From Tricholoma matsutake (Eukaryota > Basidiomycota > Agaricomycetes > Agaricales > Tricholomataceae), in contig AP026548.1 in the NCBI GenBank assembly GCA_026075535.2, positions 9,052,001 through 9,116,000 on the forward strand: a stretch of 64,000 nucleotides of DNA, in the 5' to 3' direction. Shown here in pieces: positions 25,440 to 37,607 of the stretch. Numbering within the stretch: the stretch's first letter is position 1; each line of letters begins with the position of its first letter. Made by a program: the position numbers and the translations under genes. The notes beneath the pieces were generated by a model. It had not been told where the DNA came from and ran no database searches. It saw nothing but the letters and a program-made list of their open reading frames with translations.

Positions 25440-25690
25440 GCAAAGCCAGCAGGTCAGTACAGTGACCCTGATGACTGAGCTGCCGCTTCATGGTCACCAT
25501 TTTCAGGCTATACAGAGTTCTTCTATTACTGCATTGTAGTCTTGTAGATAATAATCATGTTCAACATGATACTCATTGTCTCCTATATCCTCAGCCTAAA
25601 TATGTGTTTTGTGGTCTCAATTTCATGTCAATTTCCTGATGACTGAGCTGCCACTTTGTGGTCACTGGTTTCAGGCTATACAGAGCAACA
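25440..25690 (+). repeat. Short direct repeat pair of about 55 bp
   Basis: The segment running from CCTGATGACTGAGCTGCC to TTTCAGGCTATACAGAG occurs near 25466-25518 and again near 25634-25686, with several differences. The surrounding sequence is non-coding as far as I can see. Confidence 0.6.
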
Positions 25691-25829
25691 TGTGTATGCA
25701 TGTCATCATTATGAAAGAAGAAACTGAAGAGTGTTTGGAGATAGGGAACATATAAACTGACAGAGAAGCAAGAACACATTCTACTTGTATATGCAAGACA
25801 TCCAAATCTAACACTATCATTGACCTTCA

Positions 25830-26780
25830 TTAGACTAACATGTCATTTACCACATCCTCCCAAAAGCGCTCCAATGCCCAAACAAGGCCATCCATTCCTA
25901 ACAGGTGTCTGCAGCCCAATGTGGACCAAGGTGCAGTTGTACAGAAGAATGTAAATTTGTTCTGACAAGCCTGGTCTACTGTTCCACGTTCAGCTGGATC
26001 AAGAGGAAAATAGATGCAGTTGCAATAATATGGCCTTGGATGAATTCCTCTTAATATCTCAAGCCATATGTGCAAACAGCCATCAAAGATTTGAGGCCCC
26101 GTTAAGACTACTATCTGATGGGTCAGTACGAGAACTTGGATTAAGAAGTGAGGTGGTACCAATTGTATGCTGGCCTGCAGGATCTTGGCATCTGACCACA
26201 TCAAGCGATGATTGACTGGACTTGGGTTCTATGCAAATATTTAGTGTTTAACAGCTTCTACGATAAAGCAGCATGCTTACGACACATCCTCACAGTGACA
26301 AGGATGATGGTTGGCTTGCATATCTCTGCTGTGTTTTTTCTTTAACAAAGTCCACAACAGGCTGTTCAGCATTGCATATTATCCCTAAATGCTCATTGTG
26401 GAAAACCTTGGATTATAGCAGGAGAAAACATGCCTGGAAGGTCAACTACAGTCATTTCAAATGCAGGTAGGTCAGGGCTCCACAACTCGATGTAGACTTA
26501 ATGCTTGGTGTAGTTATGAGATGTGCCTAAGCTTGCGTGTGTGCGCTCAATGGTAACATCGTCAAATTCAACAATAGCTTGAATTGTGTTGGGTGTAAGT
26601 TCTTTGGTAAGGAGGACAGTTACTTGAGGTCATCAGAGCAGCAATTCCAGTTGTGAGCCATTGAAGCAAAGAGGACCAAAAGAAGCTAGAAGATTGTCAT
26701 CTGCCTTTCAGATGTAAGTGTGGCTAAGCCAGAAGCTAGCAGGTCGAAGATGCCATTCAGTGGCACAACACATAGGATAA
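25830..26780 (-). other. Unidentified decayed coding remnant
   Basis: The minus strand holds an open 124-codon stretch (LVLTHQIVVLTGPQIFDGCLHIWLEIL...) ending at 25830. Further minus-strand fragments upstream are broken by stops. I recognise no family. Composition matches neighbouring decayed repeats rather than the host gene island. Confidence 0.25.
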
Positions 26781-27109
26781 TTGAGGGAGACCTGCAAAGG
26801 GCACAATGAGGTTATATATACTAGTCCTGTTGTTCACAAGAATCTACTCCACATAAGCTATGTATTAAGCTACTCTTTCCTGTGGGTTGAGTTAAGATAT
26901 TTGGTGTCATACTGGGATGATGAATACTCCCACCTGATGACTTGTTGCCTGCTAAGACAATGCGTGGGTGATTCGACATGGGTGAGGGGTAAGTGAGGAG
27001 AGGCATGAAATCAGGGTATTTAAATAGATAGTACATCTTTGATGACAAAAGGGAAATGTGCAAATTGGGAATGGCCCCACAGACTCATGACATTATGACA
27101 AGTTAATTT

Positions 27110-27380
27110 ACCTACGCTGCCGTTACACACTTCCACAGTGCTAGCATGCCACACACATCACCAACACAACCACCCTCGCTGCTGGCACAGCCACCGGCGA
27201 TAGCATAGCCACCTACGGTGCATAAACAACTCACCAACACCAGATATACCAATGTCTGTGTTACAGTGAGTTATGGCCACCCTATGCTGCCAACACACTC
27301 CCACAGCCCGACTCAGCCACACACATCGTCAACACAATCACCCTTGCCACTGGCACAGCCACCAGCAAATATGACAACAA
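27110..27380 (+). repeat. Imperfect direct duplication of about 165 bp units
   Basis: The block running from CTACGCTGCC through CACACACATCACCAACACAACCACC to TGGCACAGCCACC occurs twice in tandem with substitutions, starting near 27114 and near 27282. No coding function was recognised. Confidence 0.55.
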
Positions 27381-27449
27381 CAACCGGTGACATGCATCCT
27401 GGCAATGGCACCATACATCCTTATTACTCTTCTATCCACATCCAGCAGT

Positions 27450-29570
27450 GCTGACATTATCCTATTGATGCGGTACCTTCCTATTATGTGACTACACCTG
27501 ATGCGGCCTTCCCAAATCACACACTATGCTTGATGCAGCCTTTTACTTACACGGTCAATCTTTTTCTTATATATTACTTATTTTTTATTCCTTAACCTTT
27601 GTTCCTACTTCCATGCAATGAAGGTATAGTAACTTCCTATCCTTTTATTTGTAGTAACTTATGGTTCCTACTTCCATGCAATGAAGATAATTTGATCCTG
27701 TCTTTTAGTAAACCTAAGTCTAGGGTAGGCTGCCAAACTTGACATCCTTCCAAATGTGTGAAAGGGATATATGCCAAAGGGAACTGTATGAAAGGGAAAT
27801 GTAAATTGAAGGTGTCATGACAATGATCCAAGTCTGAAAGTGAAAGGTACATAGGACAATCAGATATATAGGACAATTGAAAGTACTCAGGGGCATCATG
27901 AGAGGAAGGAGCACATGGTCATCCATAAGAGGGACCCAAAGTGAGGCAGGCACTCCAGGTTAAGTGTAGACAAGATGATTGAAGGTATGAGATGCCAAAG
28001 TGTGTTTCCAGGCAACTGAAGAACCAGAGCAAGCAAGATTCTTGACTACTGGGCACTGGTGTGTGCCAAGTTAGCTAGAGCAGATAAGATGTTAGCCTTG
28101 CCTTAATCCAAGCTTAAAATTGAAACACCTTGCAAGCATGCGGGGGAAAATCTACTACACCCTTGTTTTTGAGATTGTCCAAAACAGCTTTAAAGACCCT
28201 GTCAAAAGGATAGCATCGTTTTGAGATTGATGTTTGAGCTAGTTGACATCGCAACAGACTTCAACCTACTTACCACAATGTGTTATAGCTGTAGCATACA
28301 TGTTAGATGGTCATGTACATACTGACACCAGTTTTTTTGCCAGTTTTTCCTCAATGAGACCATGCTGGAACTATGCCTTCTAGATCTTTCCTTCCACATA
28401 ACCTTTACCAATACATTGTACTTTACTCCCTCTGTTCATAGTTAAGAGTCTTGCACAAATCATTGACAACTACTATGCTAGCAAACATCATAAATAGATA
28501 ATGTGGCTAACTGTAGTCACTTCTACTATATACCAATGGACATGGGTGTTTGAAGAGAAGGGAAAAATCGTACCACAGGTGCCAGGCATCTGAGTATAAA
28601 CATGCCAAACAAGATGAGGTATGAAAAATTCCGGTTAAGTTGATCTTTGGCAATTCTCTTGGCTCATATTTGGCTGTGTAGCTATATGGTGCCTGCTATG
28701 ACTGGGAACCATTCTTTCCTCTTATACTCCAACCACGATCTTCAACCTAGAAAATATGTAAGTACATCTCACTTTAGGGTTAGTATGGTACGTAGGCTAT
28801 ATAGCCCAACATATAATGCAGTTTGAGCCATACATGAAAGATGACTGTTGAAAATAAAACATCCTTTATGTAAGAAATGAGAAACAAGCATTACAAGAAA
28901 AATGGAGAATGAGACTACACATAAACGTATGAATGTGTATGTAATGTCTTTCACTTATGCAGGTCCATTCTTGTTTAGGTTTGCATAACCACATCATGGT
29001 AAATGGCCTCGAGAAGCTCTTTGATGTCGAAGGCAAACTGCAGAGGGAATTCACAGGTATCTTGTCAAAGGTTGGATTATTGCCTGGCTTTCCTGTACCT
29101 GATTATTCTTTGTTATAGTACTGGTTTGCCCTTGGCCAAAGCATGTTGGATTCCATTGTGGCACTTGCAACTCCAAACAGGTGCTCCTTCTGGACCAACT
29201 CCATCTATGCCGATGCATCTCAGTCCAAGTATGCTGATGCACCTTGGAGCCGACAAGGTCTCCTGCTTGATGTGAACGTTCATGCTAAAGGCAATTCTTT
29301 GAAGTCACCCTGCTTGTCAGGCAAAGCTATATCCACGCCAACATCTCCTAATTCAACACTGCTCTCTGGTAAGCTGTCCATGCAGAGGTCACAGGCAATA
29401 TATACATTGATTTTTCCTCATTCAGAGAACTGGCTTCTTGATCCACGTCTGCTATGCAGAAAACTAGATGTCTGAATCCAAGGTACCATTGTTCCTGCAT
29501 TTCACAAGAGCAGATAAGAAAATTGAGGTGGATTTACTGTCCTCATGCAATCACCTTCAAATGAAATGGC
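27450..29570. other. Decayed sequence, no gene recognised
   Basis: Several 60-110 codon ORFs occur without family motifs. The longest runs on the plus strand around 29003-29475. A short direct repeat CCTACTTCCATGCAATGAAG occurs near 27604 and 27668. Confidence 0.3.
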
Positions 29571-29574
29571 CTCA

Positions 29575-30015
29575 AACATTGTCAAACTAGGGTGTATGGA
29601 GAATCACCTCCTTTTCCAACTTCAACAACTTTTTCTGGAAATCACCACCAGGTGACAAGGGTTTGTGAATGCAGAGGCTGCAATGTCGATCACCTCCACT
29701 ATCAACTCATGTGTCATTATCATTAGGTCTGGCCTTGAAGGAAACCAAAGTTGGAATGGGGTGTATGGCCATACTCTGCAATGCCCTTACTTACGCATTA
29801 GAGGCCAATCAAGCATGCCTGTGTGATCTCTGGTTATTTCACTTTGCTGGTCACACACAGACCATAGTACCCCATTAACTAGTTTGGGGCATATGATATA
29901 CTGACTTCAGCTCTTTGACATGCCTTCCCTTGTTGTCAAACTAGGGTGTACGGAGAATTGCCTCCTTTTCCAACTTCAATAACTTTTTCCACAAATGACC
30001 ACCAAAACGACTCTT
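29575..30015 (+). repeat. Direct repeat pair of about 70 bp, 358 bp apart
   Basis: The sequence starting GTCAAACTAGGGTGTA and running to AACTTTTTC plus about 20 bases occurs at about 29579 and again at about 29937, with a handful of mostly C/T and G/A differences. Between the copies lies a stretch without a recognisable gene. Confidence 0.55.
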
Positions 30016-30882
30016 GGATGTCAAAGCGCAGGCAGACAACGATAACAATGGTGGAGGGTTCAACAGCGGGGAGGGATACAGTGAGTTTCTTGCTGGGTGA
30101 AGTGATTGGCATCTTCTCATGTCTGTTGTGCACTATGCCAGAGTTTGTTGTCAATGACAATGGAGGCGCTGAATCTCATGGCCCTCCATATTGTTGGGAT
30201 GTTGAGGATTGGGAGGAAGATGGTAGCTCAGAATCTTTGGACATCGCATGAGTAATCAAGCAGAGGCATCATTCAGGTTTTGTTGTAGAGGTGAAGGAGT
30301 CAACAATTAAATTCTTTCTGAAAGATAATTTGAAACTGTTTATGAGGTCCACTATGCTGATGTGAGAAAACATTTTGAGCCCAGTGATTTTGTTGAAGTT
30401 ACTGATGGTCCAGAACATGGAGTGCAAGGGTTTGTCATACATACCAGTGGAACATCTGTGGTCATGCCATACTGTTTCGATCTTACACACAAGCAATACT
30501 GATGGAACCCAGATCCAGCAGCAAGGGCAAGAAGTGTGAGTATTCTAATGGTCATTGACCATTGAGCTGGAATATATTAGTAGTGGTCAAACATCAAAAT
30601 TCAATGGTGATCCAGACAGTGGATTCAGCGCAGATTCAGATGGTGATTCAACAACCTTGAATTGCCCATTTTTTTTGAATTGTTGGATCACCTCTGGAGT
30701 CACTTCACTTTTTTGAATCGCAATTCACTCATGAACAATCCACTCTCCCCCTCCTCTCTCCCCCTCCTCTCTGTCACCCATTTCAAATTCAATCTTTGTA
30801 ATCTATCCTGTAATTACAATTTTAAATAACATGCTACAGTTTCATCTACTATCATATAATCCGAGTCGCATACACTGAATCG

Positions 30883-32560
30883 ATGGCTCCACCTCCCAAG
30901 GCCACCTCAAAAAAACCTCCCTCCTGTGTCCAAAAGCCCACTACCAAAGCCAAGGCTGCAAAAGAAGCTGCTTCTGAAGATGATATTCCAGCCCCTAAGA
31001 AAACAAAGGTGCCACTGAAGAGCAAAGCTACATGCAAGAGGAAGGGCTTAGAGGTGTCTGACAGTGGTGATGAAGGGCAGGCTAGAGGGGGAAATAATGA
31101 CGAAGATGCGGGTGATGATGCTGACAAAGTTGAGTGAGTCGCTTTGCATGATTCTTGCTACAAAATCTGAGACATCATCAGTTGGAAAGACATTGACCTG
31201 AACTGGAGTCTTATTACCATTCTAGAAGAGGATCAGGCTATCAGACAAGGACTATTTCCTGTACCTGGAGTGAATATATCAGTCTTGCAAGGTGGAAGCA
31301 AGCCCAAGACTGACTATCAATGGATGGTAGCCCAGAGATTATTTGAGAACCATGAGAAGTACAAAGATGTATTTGCATCAGTGAAAACAATGGTGGACAA
31401 GGCCAACTGGCAGCATAAAATTAAAAACCATCTCAAGCGGAGCCAATTTTCACATTGGCTTGTTATGCTAACACTGGAACTCGGAAGCATGACACAGGAT
31501 GTCTGCAAATACCATGATATGATGGGGGAGACAGGTGCTGGCATAATACATGAGGAGGACATTGATATGGAGCATAACAACTCACTAACTCAGAGCTGGG
31601 GTATGTTTCTATGAAATCCAATCGAGTATGCAGGCTTTGATGAGCATCTCCAGCTGTGATCAAAGAGAAATGTCCATGGTTCTTCAAGTTGAAGACAATC
31701 ATCGATGAACATCCAAGTGCTGTTCCTGTTGGTGTCAGAAACAACAGCTCTGGTTATGATGTGTCAATTCTCATGCCAAGTGGGGATACTTCAGAGTTCG
31801 ACTGGAGTGATCCAGGTCTTGGGCTTGACACTACTGATGGTGATGGTGAACTTGAAGGTGATGACAATGGCAATGACAACAGTGATGGTGAGGGTAACAG
31901 TGAAGAGGGTGGCGGGAGCAACGGCAAGAGTTCTGATGATGAGGGTGGGAACAGTGACATCGAAGATGTAATGACTGAAATGCAGGTCCCAAGCAAAACT
32001 TCAATTCTGAAAACCCAAGCTGTGATGAAGCGTAAAGCTACTGAAGTTGAGGTTCCTGAAACCAAAGCCCCAAAACATCTGCACAAGCTGGAAAATTGAC
32101 TCCTGCAGCTGCAACAGCAAGCCAATGAGCATTGAAAAAGCCAAAAACTGGGATTGAAAAAATCAACACAATTGTGGCAAAGGAGGAGGAAACGAATCAG
32201 AAGGTGTTGGATTTGAAGAAGCTTAGGGTGAAGGGAGAAAACAACAAGGTATTAGTGAAGATCAAAGCTAAGGCTGACATAAAGATGCATCAGATGAAAC
32301 TTCGGGCAGAGCTAGAGCAGAAGAAGATGGACAACGACTTCTGGTTGCAGATGGCTCAGATGGGGCATGCTTACTCGAGCTCTGAGGTTGGATCCAGCAG
32401 CATGGTCCATAACAACACAGCAGCTCCTGGTTCTGGCTACTCTGGATCAGTTACTCCTTCAACCTACTCCAACAAGATGCCACAGCTTGACCCAAGCTTG
32501 GAGTTTTTCAGTCAAAACTCAGGCTATGACTTTAACCAGTGCTTCCCAGACCATGACTAG
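30883..32560 (+). pseudogene. TE-associated charged protein of unknown function, broken
   Basis: The frame starts MAPPPKATSKKPPS (Lys/Pro/Ala-rich, nuclear-type leader). An intron near 31134-31178 leads to WKDIDLNWSLITILEEDQAIRQGLFPVPG and KPKTDYQWMVAQRLFENHEKY. The block DVCKYHDMMGETGAGIIHEEDIDMEHNNSLTQSW follows, then a second intron near 31604-31651 and VIKEKCPWFFKLKTIIDEHPSAVP. Beyond this lie a long Asp/Gly/Asn/Ser acidic tract, a Lys/Glu-rich probable coiled coil (EETNQKVLDLKKLRVK...) and a Ser/Tyr/Asn tail to 32560. A one-base deletion near 32076 and a TGA at about 32126 break the frame. I recall similar multicopy agaricomycete proteins. A DNA-binding (SANT/trihelix-like) role is only a guess. 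Confidence 0.6.
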
Positions 32561-32716
32561 ATAACTATAAAGACAAAGATCATGTTTGATAGTATATGAT
32601 GTCCTAGTTATTCCCTATCAGAATCAGAATCCGAGTTGTAGAGATGAACTGCAAGTCCATGTTGGTCAGCACATGTATGTCTGTTATGATGGATGCACAT
32701 CAGGAAAATCTGATGC

Positions 32717-34427
32717 TGACTTATTATGCTTAATGCTTCTTAAAGTCAAAATTAAGCAGAATTAAGCAGAATTAAGCAAATGGCTGTTAAGCAGATCTTG
32801 CTTAGAATAAGTAGGGTCGTTTCCTGAATTAAGCAAAATTTGCTTAATTTATCCTTATATTGCTGCTTAAACTGCTTTTCAGCAAGTATCAGCTCTCAGG
32901 GGGCTGCCTAGCCATGTCAACAAGGAAATTAAGAAGACATTTAAGGAGACATTTGAATCATAAAAATATATATATTTGGCTATTGAAATAGAGTATACTA
33001 CATACATACATCATCACCGCTAACTAACCCTCCTCACGCAAGATGCGAGGGGGGTGGGCATACAACATAAATAAAAAAATGCAGATCCTGTCATCAGTGC
33101 GTTGTGGTGGCCCCTGCTGTCTCTGTCCTGCTCTCCTCACATCATCCCTGTCCTCGGCCTTGTTTTGTCATCCTTGTCATTGTCGTCACCGGTATCTCCA
33201 TTGTTGTTGTCCCATCCCCATCATTGTCATCCCATTCCCATTCCCCACAAGCAGTGGCTTGTGGAGGTGGTGCAGGGCAGTGGTGGTGGTTTTCCATAAA
33301 TACAGTAACAGTAAAACCTAGAAGTTAAAGAGTTGATAAGTTGAATGAAAAAAAAAGAAGCGAACATGGAAAAAAATTACCTGGGGCTCAAACAACGATA
33401 GACGTCGTTTGTGCCCCTCATCACCCTTCCCCGCCACCTGCACCTTTCGTGTCCCTGTTGTTGGGTTGTCCATTGTTGGCATCCTCGTTGTGGGCGCTAG
33501 TCCTCCTGGTCATTGTTGTCGCTGGTCCTTGCTACCTCCCAGCTGCCCCCCCACGGAAGTGGTGGGGGGCAGGTGGGGCCAGTAGTCATTGTCATAGTCA
33601 AAATCACAGGTTTGTACCTAAAAATATTTGTTAACAAATGGGAAAAGAACAGAAAAGATACCTATAGCCCAAGAGATGTCGACGACGTCACTTGGGCCCT
33701 TTTTCGTTCTCCCTTGTCGTCATCTCCCCATCTTCTCCATCCATCCAGGCTGCTCCCCGTTTCCACCCTGTGAGCACTTGCTTTCGGCATTGGTTGGGGG
33801 TGCTGTGGTGGTCGTGGTGGCGTGGTTTTGCTGTTCCTGTCTTCTCGTCATTGTTTGTCAGGCGTGGGTGCTTCTTTTTTTCATTGTCATTATAATACTG
33901 TTAGAACCTATAAATTATTATATGTTAGTTGAAGCCCAAAAAAAAAGCAGGAAAAAGAAAATGTTGTCTGTGCCTGTTTTGTGTGTGATGCAGCCCGTTT
34001 CCATCATTTGCTGGCGAGGTGGCAGCTGTGGGTGCATTGAGTGTGGATGTTTACAAACCGGTGGTGGTAGTGGAGGGAGGAGAGGGAGGACAGCGATGGC
34101 ATTGGCGGCATCAATGGGTGGTGATGACCTGGCAGACACGGTTGATGACGACGTGTCGTGGTTGCATGATGAACACATGAATTTCCATTTTCGGGAAATG
34201 CCAAGGGACTTGGAAGAAATTTCGAACATAAGTCAAGCAGTCCTTATTAGGGCCTTAAGGACTTACAAGATTCTTACAGCCTTTATTTGCTGAAATGTCA
34301 CTTATCCACTTAATAGATTATATCTGCTTGACTGGTCATCAATTTTAAGGAAAAAATTGTACTTATTTTCCTTAATAAGGCTTCATTTCCTTAATTGGAC
34401 TCTAAGCTAAATAAGCTAAATAAGTCA
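32717..34427. mobile_element. Candidate TIR element of about 1.7 kb
   Basis: The left end TGACTTATTATGCTTAATGC and the reverse complement of the right end, TGACTTATTTAGCTTATTTA, are similar over about 40 bases. I found no clean target duplication. The interior holds an Asn/Asp-type low-complexity tract and no transposase. Several AATTAAGC repeats sit near the left end. Confidence 0.35.
33040..33960 (-). repeat. Asn/Asp-rich low-complexity tract, copy 2 (inverted)
   Basis: On the plus strand this is rich in GTTGTCATTGTC-type motifs, so the minus strand reads Asp/Asn. A segment at about 33740-33810 matches the reverse strand of about 22690-22760, including TTTCCACCC and GGTTGGGGGTGCTGTGGTGG. 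The long plus-strand Leu/Val/Ser frames here are probably shadows. Confidence 0.5.
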
Positions 34428-34906
34428 ACCATTGATTTTGCTGATGTGATGGGCTTTGGAACAAAAAAGCTTTTCCTTGAGCTTTTCACAATGAGCTTTG
34501 CCAGCTTGGAGATGATTGGTGCAGGTACTAGTTTGTGAAGGAGCAATGGATGTTGCAACATCAGGATCAGAAGAGGAAGATAAACCCTCAGCTACAAATG
34601 GATCCTCAGGAGGTGAGAGGTCTGAATCAGAGGCACTCACTCTCCTCACATTGCATTGTGAATGAATGGACCCCAATGCAAGCGGCCACCCAATAAATTG
34701 CAAGAATGCGAGTCCTCTTATCGCTTATGTTGAGATGTAAGTTCTAGTATATCAAAGGTGGGAGGAGTTTTGTGCAGTTCTTCACGAAACTCATTGGGAC
34801 AAGCAGATTTTAGCATAAAAAGGACATGATGCATTCAAGGAGGCCCCCATGGTATTTCACTCCATGGCATCTCATAGTGATTTTCATACATTTCCACAAT
34901 GCTCTG

Positions 34907-36980
34907 TAGTGATGTATAGGGCCCGGCTCGGCTTGAAAGCCCGGGCTTGGGCTCGGCTTGACCAGGCTCAGGCTTGGATAGAACATGAGCCGAGCCCTCT
35001 TGGGCTGGGCTTGGGCTGGGCTCGGGCTCAGGCCTTGGCTTTGTAGTGAAGATCACGGCAAAATTAGTCTCAGAGCTCCTACAATACATCTTGCACAAAT
35101 ATATCATCTTCATCATGATCAACGAAGCCCTCATCATCAGCAAGATCATCAACCAATCCATCCCAGCCCACCTGTTCTGCATCATGAAGATTGCTGTCAC
35201 TGGCTCCCTGAAGATCATCATATTCCTCCACCTCGAGCACTGGGCTAGGTTCTTCCCAGAAGAGGAGCTCACGACGGTACATGCACTTGAGGAACTGTAA
35301 CACCTCGATGATATCAGGTTTGAGTCGACTGCGGTGCTTCGAAATTGTGATCCCTGCAGATGAGAATGCACGTTCGCTTGAAACCAACGACACCATAATC
35401 AGGAGCATATCATGTGCAAGAGACACCCAGACATCATAGCGTGTAGTATTCCACTATGCTGTAAGTCAGATGACTATCAAATCGAACATGATGCGAGGGA
35501 CACATACCCCCCACCACTTGACAATTGTCATATTGCTGAGTTGATCTGTTGAGTTCAAATATTCAAAGAAATCTTTGCACCAAGGAGCACTTGGTTCACT
35601 GGGTGTGATGGGGGATGTACGGGATTGGACACCATTATTATCTTCGTCATCGTCATCAGATAATTCATGGATTAGTACGCCAACCTTGCATATCGCTGAC
35701 TTTCCTTTACACCGTGCCAGTGCCAGTACTGAATTGTTGCTGTACATTCCAAGGTAGAGTTGCTTGTACTATAATATCATTGTGAGTGCACACTGAAACT
35801 CCCAAACTCGAGACACTGACTGTTTCTTCGGCCTCCTTGAGGATACTTTCCAACTTTTCCTGACCCCAATATTTGTGAATATGTTCCATTTTCTGTGAGG
35901 GATCAAGTACTAAACAGGTGTCATAGTTTATTAGTGGACACAGGGAAGTAATTGAACACATAGCAAAGGTATATGCATCAGAATCAGCTGTATGATCATA
36001 GTATTCCATGATTTTCGCCAGTCCAGCATTCAGGGCAGGGACAAAATCAATATATTTGACACGCTTGGCTCATTTGGTCCATGCCTTATGTAATGCTTCG
36101 AGCGCAGGCAATGCGAGATGAAGGGTGCTTCCCTTATCTGACAAAAAGGCTTGCTGTGCGTTGTCAGCATGCTGTCACGATACCACATCAGCACATTATA
36201 GATCACCCGAAAATGTAACAGCTTACTGCAAGTAGATCATTGAATAAACCAATGTGCTCCCATTCAGCATCTGAGAGAAACAGGTCATCAATCTTTTTAC
36301 ATTTCGAGAGGTCTTTCTCCTCTTGTCCAATCTCATACACAAAAGTATCAACGAACTAGTACTTGTCAGCATTGCCCATGAGCTGCATGGAGAAATACAT
36401 ACTGGACATTTGGCCTCAGCTCGTGATGTCATCACGTAGGTGGAAGACCAGTGCACAGCCATATTGAGAAGAAGCTGATGGGTAGTCTTCAAGCCACCTC
36501 ATGTTTGGATATCAGCAAAGCATTGTTTACGCTTCGCAGAGGAGCGCACCTAAGGATGGAAACCATCAAGATGGAAAAACATCAATAATCATGCGAAGAA
36601 ATACCTTGACACAGATTGCTCGCACCAGTCCCACCTCGTCGCATTCAGGCCTTGCAAGATCAGCATCAGGTTTGGCAGGATTGTAATGCTTTGATTTGCT
36701 GTATGTAGTTATTAAGGCTTGCGTCGCCAGGTTGATGACTGTTGATGATATGAGCAAGGCACCTATTTAATTGACTTACAGCACATGACATGAAGTCAAC
36801 GCGTCAATTTTACAACAGTTACACTTGAAAGCCGCGGCTTCAGGGCTCGGCTCAGGCTTCTAATAATACAAGCCGAGCCTTGAGCCCTAGAAAGCCTTCA
36901 GTAAGGCCCGGCTCGGCTCGGGCTTCAAGGGCTCGGCAGCCCGGGCTTCAGGGCTTTGGGCCGAGCCTTGGACATCACTA
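34907..36980 (-). mobile_element. hAT DNA transposon, copy 2 (defective)
   Basis: This 2074-bp element has the same termini as copy 1 and a perfect 8-bp target duplication ATGCTCTG at 34899-34906 and 36981-36988. It carries one extra short GC-rich subterminal repeat near 36930 compared with copy 1. It sits inside the DDE transposase remnant and is therefore younger than it. Confidence 0.95.
35079..36763 (-). pseudogene. hAT transposase remnant in copy 2
   Basis: The blocks and introns are the same as in copy 1, including SSERAFSSAGITISKHRSRLKPDIIEVLQFLK. The same two in-frame TGA codons are present at 36499-36501 and 36070-36072. Because both copies share them, the stops predate the split of the copies. 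Both were probably moved by a transposase made elsewhere. Confidence 0.85.
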
Positions 36981-37607
36981 ATGCTCTGATGCACCCATCT
37001 CCTCAACTGTGCCCAACGGTCCCCACTATATTCTTCATCTGCATCTTTGTCATCTGACACCTCCAACCAATCACTTTCAACACTCGATTCTGCATCACAA
37101 CTATATCCGGAAGAGCTGGAAGAAAAGGAGTGGTCACCTTGTGAAACAAGCTCAGGAATGTCTGAGTTCTCGGAGGCAAAGGAGGTGTCAGAACCTGGAA
37201 TTCTTCGTCCTCACCAATCTGATCCCAAAACTTCAGCCCAAGAATCCTCACTAGTAGTCGCCTGTGGTGTCACTGAGGCTGCTTAGAGAAGAGAGGGATG
37301 ATAATGAGCTCAATGACAGATGTCTGTTGGATGGAATGCGTAGTAGACGATATAACCATTTGAGTCTCGAGATACGATGGCGCTTATGTTGTTCATAGCC
37401 TTGCCGCAGCTTGGTGTACAGCTGCACCAGTGCCTTTGCTTGAGCGCTGCGTTGGGGAGGCTTAGGCATGACAGGCATGGTGTGAGAGAGGTGTAGTTCA
37501 TCGTCTTTTACCAGTGCCAGTGGACGATTCCTGACATCCACTTTGGCGTCGACCAAGTAGGAACTTATGCTTCCGCTCTTTGTTCGCCTAACCGCACTCC
37601 CATTCAA

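Larger units (their letters stand above)
34735..37607 (-). pseudogene. DDE_Tnp_4/Harbinger-like transposase N-terminus, split by a hAT insertion
   Basis: The minus strand starts MNGSAVRRTKSGSISSYLVDAK at 37607. It continues KALVQLYTKLRQGYEQHKRHRISRLKWLYRLLRIPSN and a Ser/Leu-Ser repeat. After a frameshift and a TGA it reads SDWLEVSDDKDADEEYSGDRWAQLRRWVH. The hAT copy at 34907-36980 interrupts here. Beyond it the frame resumes QSIVEMYENHYEMPWSEIPWGPP, a TGA, then HHVLFMLKSACPNEFREELHKTPPTFD. This matches the N-terminal region I know from agaricomycete DDE superfamily endonucleases. The catalytic domain is absent. Family assignment rests on memory of that N-terminus. Confidence 0.6.

Noticed and set aside
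33628..34293. 221-codon plus-strand ORF
   Set aside because: It crosses low-complexity sequence that matches a dispersed repeat in the opposite orientation and has no family motif.
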